From Apostichopus japonicus (taxonomy: Eukaryota; Echinodermata; Holothuroidea; Aspidochirotida; Stichopodidae), in contig NC_092579.1 in the NCBI RefSeq assembly GCF_037975245.1, positions 30,952,666-31,016,665 of the forward strand: a DNA stretch of 64,000 nucleotides. The letters are read 5' to 3'. Numbering within the stretch: position 1 is the stretch's first letter; each line of letters starts with the position of its first letter. Below the pieces are notes generated by a model that saw nothing but the letters and a program-made list of their open reading frames with translations, did not search any database and was not told the DNA's origin. Both the position numbers and the translations under genes were made by a program. This document shows, one piece after another, positions 26,201 to 41,200 of this stretch.

Positions 26201-29200
26201 TCTGAGCATTGTATACAAAACTGCTGCTTTTGGACAAACCAATTGTAAGTGCACTATGGTTTGTATCTGTGACTCACTGATAACACTTAATGTAATCATG
26301 TTTGATTGCGGAGAAACATCGGTTGTCAGGTAGGATAGAGAGCTTGAATAACTAAACTTTGGTTTTGCCTTCATGTTTGCCACGTATAACCAAGTATTAA
26401 TTTAAGTAGCGAAAGGGAAGCGTCCAAAAAAGAAAGAACAAAGGAAATATATGAGAGGTAGATATTAACATAGATGTTGATATTGGGGCAGACTCCACAG
26501 CTGTGTCAGTTTACCTCCTATATAATAGCATGTAGAAGCAGTAAAAACTAGGGACTTGCTAATAATTCTATTATCTTAATCTTTAACTTTGTGAAGTCAA
26601 TAATAGAAATGAAAGGGGGAAATTGATTACAACTGGTCCCTTTCCCAGGCACTAGTGTCAGGGGTCATAGGCCTATACTTATGCTTGTAGGAACCAAACA
26701 AGGCATCATTACGTAATGATGTCATAGTTTGAAGCTACATGCTAGAATTTCATAGACATCATATGGCCACACAAATTGCCCCTGGACAAAACAATTGAAA
26801 AGTTCAATTCTGAATAAAATAAAATAAATGTATTGTAAGAAAGAGCTTTGTGACTAGGTTGTCTCCTGAACTAACAGAGATGTATGTAATATTAGGATAC
26901 ATGACCTGTAAATCGAAGTGAATCTGCTATGACGAGATTCTATTAGTGATCTTAAAAGTCATGCACGAAAATGAATCCTATACACAAATGAATACTGCAA
27001 TATTAAATGGTTATACTTCAGTTCAGTTTATTCAAAGTTAAACTTCAAATAATTTATAGACAGGAAGCTAAGGAATGAACATTAAGAATGGAATAAAAGT
27101 TAAGAAAGCAAACTTTGTCATACACTAGATAGAAACTATAGAATCTAAGTATTAGTAAAACCAGACAAACAAAGGTAAACAAGTAGAAAGATTATAACAT
27201 CTGTTATACCCCAAATGGATAAAATGAGCAGAACTGGTTATAAATCTGATTTTAATTTAAAGGTGTGGTCTCGTGCCGTCTTATTTTCTAACATAAAATC
27301 ATGTTTTGGAGAGAGCCAATAGTTTTAACATAACCACCATGTCTTTACCAGTTTGGAGAGAGCCAATAACTTTAACATAACCACCACATCTTCACCAGGC
27401 CATTCTGACAGCAGAAATTTGCAGACCAGTTTTAATCTAATATCAAAATGTTGTTTTGTAGAAAGCATGACAATGTTCTCCTGACTTTCTTACGTTCTTA
27501 GAAACATTCCTAAACCATTAGTTAAGCAGCTACAAACCATTTACTAGAAATTTGTTGAAACTTAACCCTAATATCAAAGTGTTGTGTAGAAAACATCGTC
27601 AATACATTCTACTGCCTTTCTAGTGACTCAACATTTAACATCATAAAGACATTTACACAACGTTATGCCAACATTCCGATAACCTTATTTAAGCTGCTGC
27701 AAAACATTTGCTATAATGTTGTTGAAACGTAATAATATCAAAATGTTGTTGTAGAAAACATGGTGAAAATATTCTACTGGCTTTCTAGTGACTCAACATT
27801 TAACATTCTTAAGATGTTTGACACACCATTATGCCAAAATTCCTACAACATTTCCTATAGTGATATTGAAACATAATGCTAATATTTTAATGTTAAAAAT
27901 ATGTAAAATGCTCTGACTTTCTAGCCAGTGAACATTAAACATTACATAAAATGCTATAGACAACATTTTGATAATGCTCCTAAAATGTTACCGAAACATC
28001 TCCAAAATATTTTATGTGAAATTGTATAAACTTGTGCTAATATTGCAAGTTCATTTTTAGAAAATGTGAAAATGCTCTCCATCTTGCCTAGCGACTCAAC
28101 ATTTAATGTTATTAAAACATTATTAATAATGTAAACACAACATTTGTGCAAACATCTTCCTGATATTTGAAGACATAATTGTGTTTGTTGGGTATGATGG
28201 TCTCTTTGGTATACAGTATGAATCACAACAATGAAAATTGTTTATGGCTGTTCATTAAAACCATCTCTTCAGTTGAATCAAAGATACCTGCATAAAGTCT
28301 TCATATCTTGATCTCTCCGTATCATTCAGAATTTGCAGCATCATTTTCGATCTCTGAAAGGATGGACCTTTGCCCTGGAGCCCTATTGGAGTGAAAATAC
28401 TACAAGTCTATATGGTCATCCAAATTTTCCTCTACTGGTCCAAGTTTCTGATCCATTTTGTAAGTTTCAAGTGATTGCCCAAAATAATTTGGGATTAGAG
28501 ATGAAGAATCTTAAGATCAAAACCACAGCTAAAAAGAAAATGTATCTATCAATTGGTCAGGCACAACAAAGAAAGATAAATGTTTGTGACTGCTTGGCTT
28601 ATTGAAAGAATGTATATTATCTTATTTCTTTTATTTGGAATGTGAAATGACAGGAAAAATTGATTCTTATTTGTATTAAAAGATAATGCGAGAAATTGGC
28701 ACACAACTGCCCTTAAGGTCAGTAATAGAATAGTTAGGTTTTCTGGAATGATCTCAATGAACATTGAGCAGTGTATACATACAATGTTTATTTAATTCAG
28801 TTTAGATTACTTTGTCACAGCCTGTAACCATTAACAACCTAGCTATAGCTATTGCCTGTAACCATTAACAACCTAGCTATAGCTATTGCCTGTAACCATA
28901 AACAACCTAGCTATAGCTATTGCCTGTAACCATAAACAACCTAGCTATAGCTATTGCCTGTAACCATTAACAACCTAGCTATAGCTATTGCCTGTAACCA
29001 TTAACAACCTAGCTATAGCTATTGCCTGTAACCATTAACAACCTAGCTATAGCTATTGCCTGTAACCATTAACAACCTAGCTATAGCTATTGCCTGTAAC
29101 CATAAACAACCTAGCTATAGCTATTGCCTGTAACCATTAACAACCTAGCTATAGCTATTGCCTGTAACCATTAACAACCTAGCTATAGCTATTGCCTATA

Positions 29201-32200
29201 ACCATAAATAACCTAGCTATAGCTATTGCCTGTAACCATAAACAACCTAGCTATAGCTATTGCCTGTAACCATAAATAACCTAGCTATAGCTATTGCCTG
29301 TAACCATAAACAACCTAGCTATAGCTATTGCCTGTAACCATTAACAACCTAGCTATAGCTATTGCCTGTAACCATTAACAACCTAGCTATAGCTATTGCC
29401 TGTAACCATTAACAACCTAGCTATAGCTATTGCCTGTAACCATAAACAACCTAGCTATAGCTATTGCCTATAACCATAAATAACCTAGCTATAGCTATTG
29501 CCTGTAACCATAAACAACCTAGCTATAGCTATTGCCTGTAACCATTAACAACCTAGCTATAGCTATTGCCTGTAACCATTAACAACCTAGCTATAGCTAT
29601 TGCCTTTAACCATTAACAACCTAGCTATAGCTATTGCCTGTAACCATTAACAACCTAGCTATAGCTATTGCCTGTAACCATAAACAACCTAGCTATAGCT
29701 ATTGCCTGTAACCAGAAACAACCTAGCTAGAGCTATTGCCTATAACCATAAACAACCTAGCTATAGCTATTGCCTTTAACCATTAACAACCTAGCTATAG
29801 CTATTGCCTGTAACCATAAACAACCTAGCTATAGCTATTGCCTGTAACCAGAAACAACCTAGCTACAGCTATTGCCTGTAACCATAAACAACCTAGCTAT
29901 AGCTATTGCCTATAACCATAAATAACCTAGCTATAGCTATTGCCTGTAACCATAAACAACCTAGCTATAGCTATTGCCTATAACCATAAACAACCTAGCT
30001 ATAGCTATTGACTGTAACCATTAACAACCTAGCTATAGCTATTGCCTGTAACCATAAACAACCTAGCTATAGTTATTGCCTACATATTGGCAATATTTTA
30101 TTTAGTAGTTTACCGTAACATATAAACAATGTTTGACCAACCAGCTAACGCCTATATATTGACCATGTTCTATTTACTAATTTACTGTAATATATCAACA
30201 GTGCTTATTTAATCTAATCTGGATATATTTCAATGCTTATCTAATCTAATTTGGATATATGACAATGTTCTATTTAAGTGTTCTGTAATATGTAGATGAT
30301 ATTTTGTCCACCAGATAACTATGATGTATTTACAATATTCCATTTGTCAGGGTACTCTTGGTTATCGTCAATGTCTTGGTTAACCCTGATGCATTGACAA
30401 AGTTCCTTTCACTAGTGTACCCTAATATATCTATGATATTTGTCAACTTGCTAACCCAGATTTATTGACAAAGTTCCTTCACTAGATTGCCATAATATAT
30501 TTGATGATATTTTTTGTTCCAGCTTACCGAGATATTTTGACAATGCCCAAATACATCATTACAGCAAGCAATGATGAATTCTTCCTACCCGATGATTCTC
30601 ATTATTTTTATGATCAAATGAATGGTCCAACATTCTTAAGGTGGGTATTCATAGCAAGACAGCAGATAGATTGTTTTGTACTTGAATTTAACATATTGAA
30701 CTAGGTAGAGAGGTGAAATCAACTGACTGGGAGGTTGAGCTTGCAAGGTATCACTAGGATAGGGAACTTGTAAGGGGATCTGACTGGAGGAGGGGGGGAC
30801 TTGCATTGGGTCTGACTGGGAGGTGGAGCTTGCAGGGGATCTGACTGGGATAGGGAACTCGTTAGGGGATCTGACTGGCGGGGGGGGGGGGGGGATGGAG
30901 AACTTGCATTGGATCTGACTGGGAGGTTGTTTAGTGGGTATCCTATAATGAATAGATGAAGCTTGATGATTTTTATTGGAGATCAAAGATGAGCAGAAGT
31001 CAAATATACCTAAAAACCCTGTGGACATGATATCTCAAGAAAACACTTGGATTTGCAAGTTTATTTTTATAATGAGTAATAGTAATCATTGGGTGTATTG
31101 GATAGCACAGCTCATTTAAAGTGGATATCAGTCACCGACAGTGTAAAATCTTGTAACCATGCTATCCCAAGTTATAAATTCTTATGTGTAAGCCTACCTG
31201 ATTCCTAAAAGCTTTTACTAGTTGCATTAATATCTCAACCATAATGCCTTTTTTTGCACTTTGCTGTTATTGATTCCTTGTAGAATTCATCCCAACGTTG
31301 GTCATAATCTCACGCCCAGAGCTACTTTCCTTCTATCAGAGTTGATTGCCTTCATTACCAGCGTTGAAGAGGTAAGTTTCAACTACCTACAAATCTAACA
31401 TTTAATGCAAATTTGGAATATGGTAGGAGCTCTTCCTGCTGCGAGATTTTACAAAAGACGGGTAAAGTCATGTACATGTTGACAAGTATTGTCTTATAAA
31501 GTGTTAAGCCTACATGATAATAACTGTGAATCATGTCTTACAGCTACCTGCTGACTAACTGAATCATGTCCTACAACTACATATTGACTTACTGTGAATC
31601 ATGTCTTACAGCTACATACTGACTATAACTGTGAATCATGTCTTACAGCTACATAATGACTGACTGTTAGTAACTTCTTACAGCTACATACTGACTAACT
31701 GAATCATGTCCTACAACTACATATTGACTTACTGTGAATCATGTCTTACAGCTACATACTGACTAACTGAATCATGTCATACAACTACATATTGACTTAC
31801 TGTGAATCATGTCTTACAGCTACATACTGACTAACTGAATCATGTCATACAACTACATATTGACTTACTGTGAATCATGTCTTACAGCTACCTGCTGACT
31901 ATAACTGACTCATGTCTTACAACTACCTGCTGACTGACTGTTAGTAATTTCTTGCAGCTACCTGCTGACTAACTGTGAATCATGTCTTACAGCTACCTGC
32001 TGACTTACTGTTATTAACTTCTAACAGCTAAATACTGACTAACTGATCATGTCCTACAACTACTTCCTGACTATAACTGTGACTTGTCTTACAGCTACAT
32101 GCTGATTATAACTGTGACTTGTCTTACAGCTACATACTGACTATAACTGTGACTTGTCTTACAGCTACATGCTGGCTATAACTGTGACTTGTCTTACAGC

Positions 32201-35200
32201 TACATGCTGACCATCACTGTGACTTGTCTTACAGCTACATGCTGACCATAACTGTGACTTGTCTTACAGCTACATGCTGACCATCACTGTGACTTGTCTT
32301 ACAGCTACATTAGCTACATTCTGACCATAACTGTGACTTGTCTTTCAGCTACATGCTGATCATAACTGTGACTTGTCTTACAGCTACATTCTGACTATAA
32401 CTGTGACTTGTCTTACAGCAACATGCTGTTTATTTCTGTGACTTGTATTGCAGCTACATGCTGATTATTACTGTGACTTGTCTTACAGCTACATGCTGAT
32501 TATAACTGTGACTCGTTTGCAGCTACATGTTGACTAACTGAATCTTATCCTACAATGTTTGCATTCTTTAAATCTTTGTCTTGAATGAATTTTCTTCTTG
32601 ATATGTGGATTAACCTAAGATACAAAAACTATTGTTTATGGCAGATGTGAATGGTCATGTGAGGTCAGCAGAGTCTGTAAGCTAGTAATATGATAACGAA
32701 AGTAAAACTTAGATGAAATTTAAGGTTGTTTTTGGATCCACCTTTTTGAGTACAAGAACCATATTGGTTTCTTCAGGGTTCAAAGTTCTGTTATGTTAGC
32801 TTTTTTATGTCAGCTTAATTAAGGTCATTTGTTCTTCCAATGTTAAGACTGAAAGCTACTGCTTCCAAGTTATGCACAGTATCTTAATTCTTAATCAGAA
32901 GGAACTTAATGTACACATTTACAGCTGGTGCACACATTTATAGTGGATATAGAAAAGTCTGTCAAAGAGAAAATTGCTTTTCTCAACAGGATTGGACATT
33001 TCCAACTCTCACATGGACACGTAAAGAGGTATGTGGACTTAGTTTAATTTCTGTAGGTTAAGAACTTATTGAACTAACTATGTTAGTACCCTTTTAACTT
33101 TCCAATTAGTGGTTGAAATGTTGGAGCATAATACACGTGGGTAGCCTTGTATGGAAACATATGATGACTCTACATGCTATGATATCACAATAAATTGAAG
33201 TTAACATCATGAGAATTTCCCTGCAGTACAAAATGCCCCACGTGCATGACATGTTAGGGTTTTCCAATGAGCCCTTTTTTGCTGTTTAACAACTATGCTG
33301 CATTTAGAGGATGGCTGAATCTTGAGTGAGATACAAAAGCTAATTTAAGTGAGTGTTTGGAAGTAAAACAGCCAATATGTTTAGTTTTTTGCAGAGCTTT
33401 CGAGCAAAGCTAGCTTTTCTTCACTCTAGCATCACAACTTCTACAACTCTTTGCTATATATGATATGTGTTGGTTCTGTCATAGATCTTTGAGTATTGTT
33501 TCATGACTTTTCATATCTTGATTTTCATTTGCCCAGCCCCAATGTTTAGTCATTTGGTTGAAAAATATCACATTTTTTGGTTGGCCCCTAGTTTGTTACT
33601 TACCAAAAATCCTACCATGTTGCCCCCGAGTAATTAGTGAAGGTCCGTTGGAGATTTAGATGTACTTATCGGCTTCTTATTGGTCATTTCTGCATGGTCA
33701 TCAGCAGATAAAGCCATCAATTTGAATTTAGCTAATATTTTGATTAATCATGAACTTGTGTTGGATTCTTCACCTTTTAGAATGCTACACATGGTGAAAT
33801 CAGAATGGTTGTGGAGCAGCAAACTCCTACCAAGGTGACAGCTTATCGTGCGCATACCAACAACGAATCTAATAGGTACAGGTTTGTAGGTTACAATGAA
33901 ATGGGGCAGGAAATAAGTTTTCACTTCTAATTGTTTGTAATGGAAACGTTTGGTTTATGTATAGTCTCTCTGTGCAAGGAAGTAAAATGTGCCAGTGTAA
34001 ACATCAGGAAGTCCTGCACTAAGATGGCTTGGATGTATTTTAAACATTTTCATTACTATTCCTTGATTACAGTTATATATATTGTTTTTTAGCTCTCTTT
34101 TGACATAGAAAAAGGAGCTCATGCCATTGTCAGTTTGTCTGTCTGTCTGTCAACATCAGTTCCAAGGCTGTTGCTTGTAGACCTTTGCTTGATCCAGACG
34201 AATGTTGTCAAAGTTTCTGCTCATGTTGGGGTCTTCATTAATGTGTGCACAACAGGATGGAGGTCATTTGAGGTCATAGCAGGCCGAAATATAAAGTCCT
34301 TTAAAACGCTTTTCCTCTTAGGAATTGATCTGATCTGGAGTAAAAGTGGTGAGGGGACATAGCAAACCTGCATCTCTTCAATGATCAGCAATTACCTGGG
34401 CTCAATCAATTCAGTCTGTGAATCTTAATATGATTCCACAGAGGACATAGTATTCCATGTGACAAAGATAAAGATAGTTACAGTACAATATGGCATTTTC
34501 TCTGTCAGCCGGTCTTTGAACCTTTGACAGAATTAGTCCCATCTGCATTTATAGGGTGGTGCTTACCAGAGGTAACCAGAGGTTTGCACAGTGTACGTGG
34601 TATTGCTTACAATAAGTTTAAGGCAGGGCTCAAACTGTATGGATTGGATGTTATTGCTTACAATAAGTTTAGGGAAGTTTGAGTTTCTATTTCATGTTGC
34701 TGTTGTGCTCCTACGCACGGCTTTAAATAGTTGATTATGTTCATAGGTCTCTCCTGTTGTTCCAGTGTGTGTTTGAGTTACTATTTCATGTGGCTGTTGT
34801 GCTCCTACTCATAGCTTTAAATAGTTGATTATCTTCATAGGTCCCTCCTGTTGTTCCAGTGTGTGTTTGAGTTACTATTTCATGTGGCTGTTGTGCTCCT
34901 ACTCATGGCTTTAAATAGTTGATTATGTTCATAGGTCTCTCAGGTTGTTCCAGTTTGTGTTTGAGTTACTATTTCATGTGGCTGTTGCAGTCATCCTTCT
35001 GGCTTTAAATATCGGGTTTCATTCAGTCGTTTCATCGATTGAAGTATAAATAAAATATCTACAGTTTCGTCATCCAGCAAGTATTCTTATTGGCGGCTTA
35101 TAGTAATATTGTGAGCTATTCTTATTCCTGTGAACTTTCACCCAAATTGTATTTGTTTTGAATTCAGTTCTAATCTTGACACTGGTTCAGATACGACACA

Positions 35201-38200
35201 TGTTTTGTATATAACTGAATTCTAGTTTCATTTTCAATCTTCTTTGGTAGTTTTGGTCTTTGCTTCATCAGTCTGCTTTAAGTGAACACTGTATCAAACT
35301 TTGAAAATTACTGGACATTAATTAACTCAATTTTTGAGGATTAAGAATCACTAAATATGGATATAAATAATCTACAGTTGGTAGAGTACTCTCTTTTCTG
35401 CCTTTGAAGAAGATCCTGCTAGGATTGAAACGTCAGGCCCTCTATACCTTTACACACTCTCACATACAGGCTCTCTAGTGGATAAGCAGTTTACTAACAG
35501 TTTTATTTAATTTTGATTTTACTTTCTTTTCAGACGTGACTTTCGGCTACACTTCTTTGATTATACCACAGGCAATATTGCCATGTCCTCAGTTGTGTAC
35601 GAAGAATTTGAAGTAGCTGAGGTAAGTTTGAATTTAAGGTTGAATTTAAAGTAATTGTGGTAAATTCATAAAGAGTTGCCTGGAAGTTGACTTTGCCTGA
35701 AATGTTCAGTCCCATTCTACTGGAAACTGATTGGCCTATCAATATACAGGCTAATTGGAACTGATACACCACTGGATCTAAGCTGCTGATGGCTGAGCCT
35801 TGTTTGAGGTGAGGAAGGCCCTGTCTTCCTTTTGGCCTTGAAAAGTGCTTGATTCGTCAGAGACGCCAAATGTGTGTCATTTTTCAAGGCCTAATTGCCG
35901 CCATCGGTAGCAATTTATATCCTAGTGAGCCCAGGCTGCATGCTATGTATCTCAAGGCAACCTTAGCAACTGAGTTAGCCCAGGCTGCATGCTATGCATC
36001 TCAAGGCAAACACAGCAACTGAGTTAGCCCAGGCTGCAAGCTATGCATCTCAAGGCAACCTTAGCAACTGAGTTAGCCCAGGCTGCATGCTATGCATCTC
36101 AAGGCAAACACAGCAACTGAGTTAGCCCAGGCTGCAAGCTATGCATCTCAAGGCAAACACAGCAACTGAGTTAGCCCAGGCTGCATGCTATGTATCTCAA
36201 GGCAACCTTAGCAACTGAGTTAGCCCAGGCTGCATGCTATGCATCTCAAGGCAAACACAGCAACTGAGTTAGCCCAGGCTGCAAGCTATGCATCTCAAGG
36301 CAAACACAGCAAACAACTTTGTTCTAACTGACATGAACCCCATCTTTATGTCACACATATGTGCTTGTATGTTAGATAATGTACAATATCTACTCATGTT
36401 CAACTTGCTATAGGATTGGATAATTATCTGTTACAGGAAGCACAAACCTATGCCTATAGTGATATGCATATACCAATGAGATTATTTCAATTCCATTTCA
36501 CAGGAGATGAATGCTTTTGTCGCTGTAACTGAGAAACCAACTACCGGGTGGACATGCTTTTTCATTGAGGTTAGTATTAACCATTGCATGTTGGAAGCTG
36601 GTTTTGGAATCCTTCCAATTTTCTGACTATAGTTTAGAAGATAAAGTGCTCTGTATGTACACTGTTGCTCCTACAATCAAAGATATACCTTCCAGGAATT
36701 AACAATGTAGCATCAGGAATCTTATATTTGGCTATACAGCTATACTATGATACCATAGGGGAATCTATTATCAGGCATGTACTCTGCAGGCACATATGAT
36801 GAGATGCTGTAGGGACTCAGTGCAGTGATCGGGTACTGTGTGGAATCTATATTGTGGTACTATACAGGAATCTATCATAGGGTACTCAGCTTGAATCTTT
36901 ATTGTGTTACTTATACAGGAATCTGTCATGGGGTACTCAGCTTGAATCTATATTGTGGTACTATACAGGAATCTATCATGGGGTACTCAGCTTGAATCTT
37001 TATTGTGGTACTATACAGGAATCTGTCATGGGGTACTCAGCTTGAATCTATATTGTGGTACTATACAGGAATCTATCATGGGGTACTCAGCTTTAATCTT
37101 TATTGTGGTACTTATACAGGAATCTGTCATGGGGTACTCAGCTTGAATCTATATTGTGGTACTATACAGGTATCTATCATGGGGTACTCAGCTTGAGTCT
37201 ATATTGTGGTACTATACAGGAATCTGTCATGGGGTACTCAGCTTGAATCTATATTCAAGAACTTAGTCAGAATCTAATATCTGGTTTTCTGCCTGCATAT
37301 ATAATCGCATGCTAAAGCTAGGACTCTATTCTCTACTATATACTCAGAGGCTTTCTTTTCTCCAGTATGCTGATGGAATACACCATCGGCTGCTAAAGGA
37401 ATCTAACATTGGGTACTAAACAGGAATAAAATGATAATCAGTAATCCTGTGGTGCGCTCTACAAAAATCTATAATCAGGTTCTGTATCAGTATTGACAAT
37501 CGAATATATACTAAGAAGATCCTACATCGGGTATCAAGGTGCAGCTTATACTTGGATAAGATACAGTTATCTATAATCAGCAGGCCCTACTAAGGGGCTT
37601 CTATACTTGGATAAGATACAGTTATCTATAATCAGCAGGCCCTACTAAGGGGCTTCTATACTTGGATAAGATACAGTTATCTCTAATCAGCAGGCCCTAC
37701 TAAGGGACTTCTATAATGGGATACTATACAGTTATCTCTAATCAGCAGGCCCTACTAAGGGACTTCTATAATGGGATACTATACAGTTATCTCTAATCAG
37801 CAGGCCCTACTAAGGGACTTCTATAATGGGATACTATACAGTTATCTCTAATCAGCAGGTCCTACTAAGGGACTTCTATAATAGGATACTATACAGTTAT
37901 CTATAATCAGCAGGCCCTACTAAGGGGCTTCTATAATGGGATACTATACAGTTATCTCTAATCAGCAGGCCCTACTAAGGGACTTCTATAATGGGATACT
38001 ATACAGTTATCTATAATCAGCAGGCCCTACTAAGGGACTTCTATCATGGGATACTATACAGTTATCTATAATCAGCAGGCCCTACTAAGGGACTTCTATA
38101 ATGGATACTATACAGTTATCTATAATCAGCAGGCCCTACTAAGGGGCTTCTATAATGGATACTATACAGTTATCTATAATCAGCAGGCCCTACTAAGGGG

Positions 38201-41200
38201 CTTCTATAATCGGATACTATACAGTTATCTTTAATCAGCAGGCCCTACTAAGGGACTTCTATAATGGGATACTATACAGTTATCTCAATCAGCAGGCCCT
38301 ACTAAGGGACTTCTATAATGGGATACTATACAGTTATCTCTAATCAGCAGGCCCTACTAAGGGACTTCTATAATGGATACTATACAGTTATCTCTAATCA
38401 GCAGGCCCTACTAAGGGACTTCTATAATGGGATACTATACAGTTATCTCTAATCAGCAGGCCCTACTAAGGGGCTTCTATAATGGATACTATACAGTTAT
38501 CTATAATCAGCAGGCCCTACTAAGGGGCTTCTATAATCGGATACTATACAGTTATCTCTAATCAGCAGGCCCTACTAAGGGACTTCTATAATGGATACTA
38601 TACAGTTATCTCTAATCAGCAGGCCCTACTAAGGGACTTCTATAATGGGATACTATACAGTTATCTCTAATCAGCAGGCCCTACTAAGGGACTTCTATAA
38701 TGGGATACTATACAGTTATCTCTAATCAGCAGGCCCTACTAAGGGGCTTCTATAATGGGATACTATACAGTTATCTATAATCAGCAGGCCCTACTAAGGG
38801 ACTTCTATAATGGGATACTATACAGTTATCTATAATCAGCAGGCCCTACTAAGGGACTTCTATCATGGGATACTATACAGTTATCTATAATCAGCAGGCC
38901 CTACTAAGGGGCTTCTATAATGGATACTATACAGTTATCTATAATCAGCAGGCCCTACTAAGGGGCTTCTATAATGGATACTATACAGTTATCTATAATC
39001 AGCAGGCCCTACTAAGGGGCTTCTATAATCGGATACTATACAGTTATCTCTAATCAGCAGGCCCTACTAAGGGGCTTCTATAATGGATACTATACAGTTA
39101 TCTCTAATCAGCAGGCCCTGCTAAGGGGTTTTCTATAATGGATACTATACAGTTATCTCTAATCAGCAGGCCCTGCTAAGGGGCTTCTATAATGGGATAC
39201 TATACAGTTATCTATAATCAGCAGGCCCTACTAAGGGGATTCTATAATGGGATACTATACAGTTATCTCTAATCAGCAGGCCCTACTAAGGGACTTCTAT
39301 AATGGGATACTATACAGTTATCTCTAATCAGCAGGCCCTACTAAGGGGCTTCTATAATGGATACTATACAGTTAACTCTAATCAGCAGGTCCTACTAAGG
39401 GGCTTCTATAATGGATACTATACAGTTATCTATAATCAGCAGGCCCTACTAAGGCCCTACTAAGGGACTTCTATAATGGGATACTATACAGTTATCTCTA
39501 ATCAGGAGGCCCTACTAAGGGACTTCTATAATGGGATACTATACAGTTATCTATAATCAGCAGGCCCTACTAAGGGGCTTCTATAATTGGATATTATACA
39601 GTTATCTATAATCAGCAGGCCCTACTAAGGGGCTTCTATAATGGGATACTATACAGTTATCTATAATCAGCAGGCCCTACTAAGGGGCTTCTATAATGGA
39701 TACTATACAGTTATCTCTAATCAGCAGGCCCTACTAAGGGACTTCTATAATGGGATACTATACAGTTATCTCTAATCAGCAGGCCCTACTAAGGGACTTC
39801 TATAATGGGATACTATACAGTTATCTCTAATCAGCAGGCCCTACTAAGGGGCTTCTATAATGGGATACTATACAGTTATCTATAATCAGCAGGCCCTACT
39901 AAGGGACTTCTATAATGGGATACTATACAGTTATCTATAATCAGCAGGTCCTACTAAGGGGCTTCTATCATGGGATACTATACAGTTATCTATAATCAGC
40001 AGGCCCTACTAAGGGGCTTCTATAATGGATACTATACAGTTATCTATAATCAGCAGGCCCTACTAAGGGGCTTCTATAATGGATACTATACAGTTATCTA
40101 TAATCAGCAGGCCCTACTAAGGGGCTTCTATAATCGGATACTATACAGTTATCTATAATCAGCAGGCCCTACTAAGGGGCTTCTATAATGGATACTATAC
40201 AGTTATCTCTAATCAGCAGGCCCTGCTAAGGGGTTTTCTATAATGGATACTATACAGTTATCTCTAATCAGCAGGCCCTACTAAGGGGCTTCTATAATGG
40301 GATACTATACAGTTATCTATAATCAGCAGGCCCTACTAAGGGGCTTCTATAATGGGATACTATACAGTTATCTCTAATCAGCAGGCCCTACTAAGGGACT
40401 TCTATAATGGGATACTATACAGTTATCTCTAATCAGCAGGCCCTACTAAGGATTTTCTATAATGGATACTATACAGTTATCTCTAATCAGCAGGTCCTAC
40501 TAAGGGGCTTCTATAATGGATACTATACAGTTATCTCTAATCAGCAGGCCCTACTAAGGGGCTTCTATAATGGGATACTATACAGTTATCTCTAATCAGC
40601 AGGCCCTACTAAGGGGCTTCTATAATGGATACTATACAGTTATCTCTAATCAGCAGGTCCTACTAAGGGGCTTCTATAATGGATACTATACAGTTATCTA
40701 TAATCAGCAGGCCCTACTAAGGAGCTTCTATAATGGGATACTATACAGTTATCTATAATCAGCAGGCCCTACTAAGGGACTTCTATAATAGGATACTATA
40801 CAGTTATCTCTAATCAGCAGGCCCTACTAAGGGACTTCTATAATGGGATACTATACAGTTATCTATAATCAGCAAGCCCTACTAAGGGGCTTCTATAATT
40901 GGATATTATACAGTTTTCTATAATCAGCAGGCCCTACTAAGGGGCTTCTATAATGGGATACTATACAGTTATCTCTAATCAGCAGGCCCTACTAAGGGGC
41001 TTCTATAATGGATACTATACAGTTATCTCTAATCAGCAGGCCCTACTAAGGGACTTCTATAATGGGATACTATACAGTTATCTCTAATCAGCAGGCCCTA
41101 CTAAGGGACTTCTATTATGGGATACTATACAGTTATCTCTAATCAGCAGGCCCTACTAAGGGGCTTCTATAATGGGATACTATACAGTTATCTATAATCA

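Noticed and set aside
28826-30082. CRISPR-like regular repeats
   Set aside because: There are no unique spacers; the units are directly adjacent, and the sequence is an intron of a eukaryotic gene.
32925-33028. Longer version of AprA-like exon 11 starting after acatttacag
   Set aside because: It would read a different frame through the exon end and break the join with exon 12; the shorter exon keeps phase and gives the expected FPTLTWT motif.
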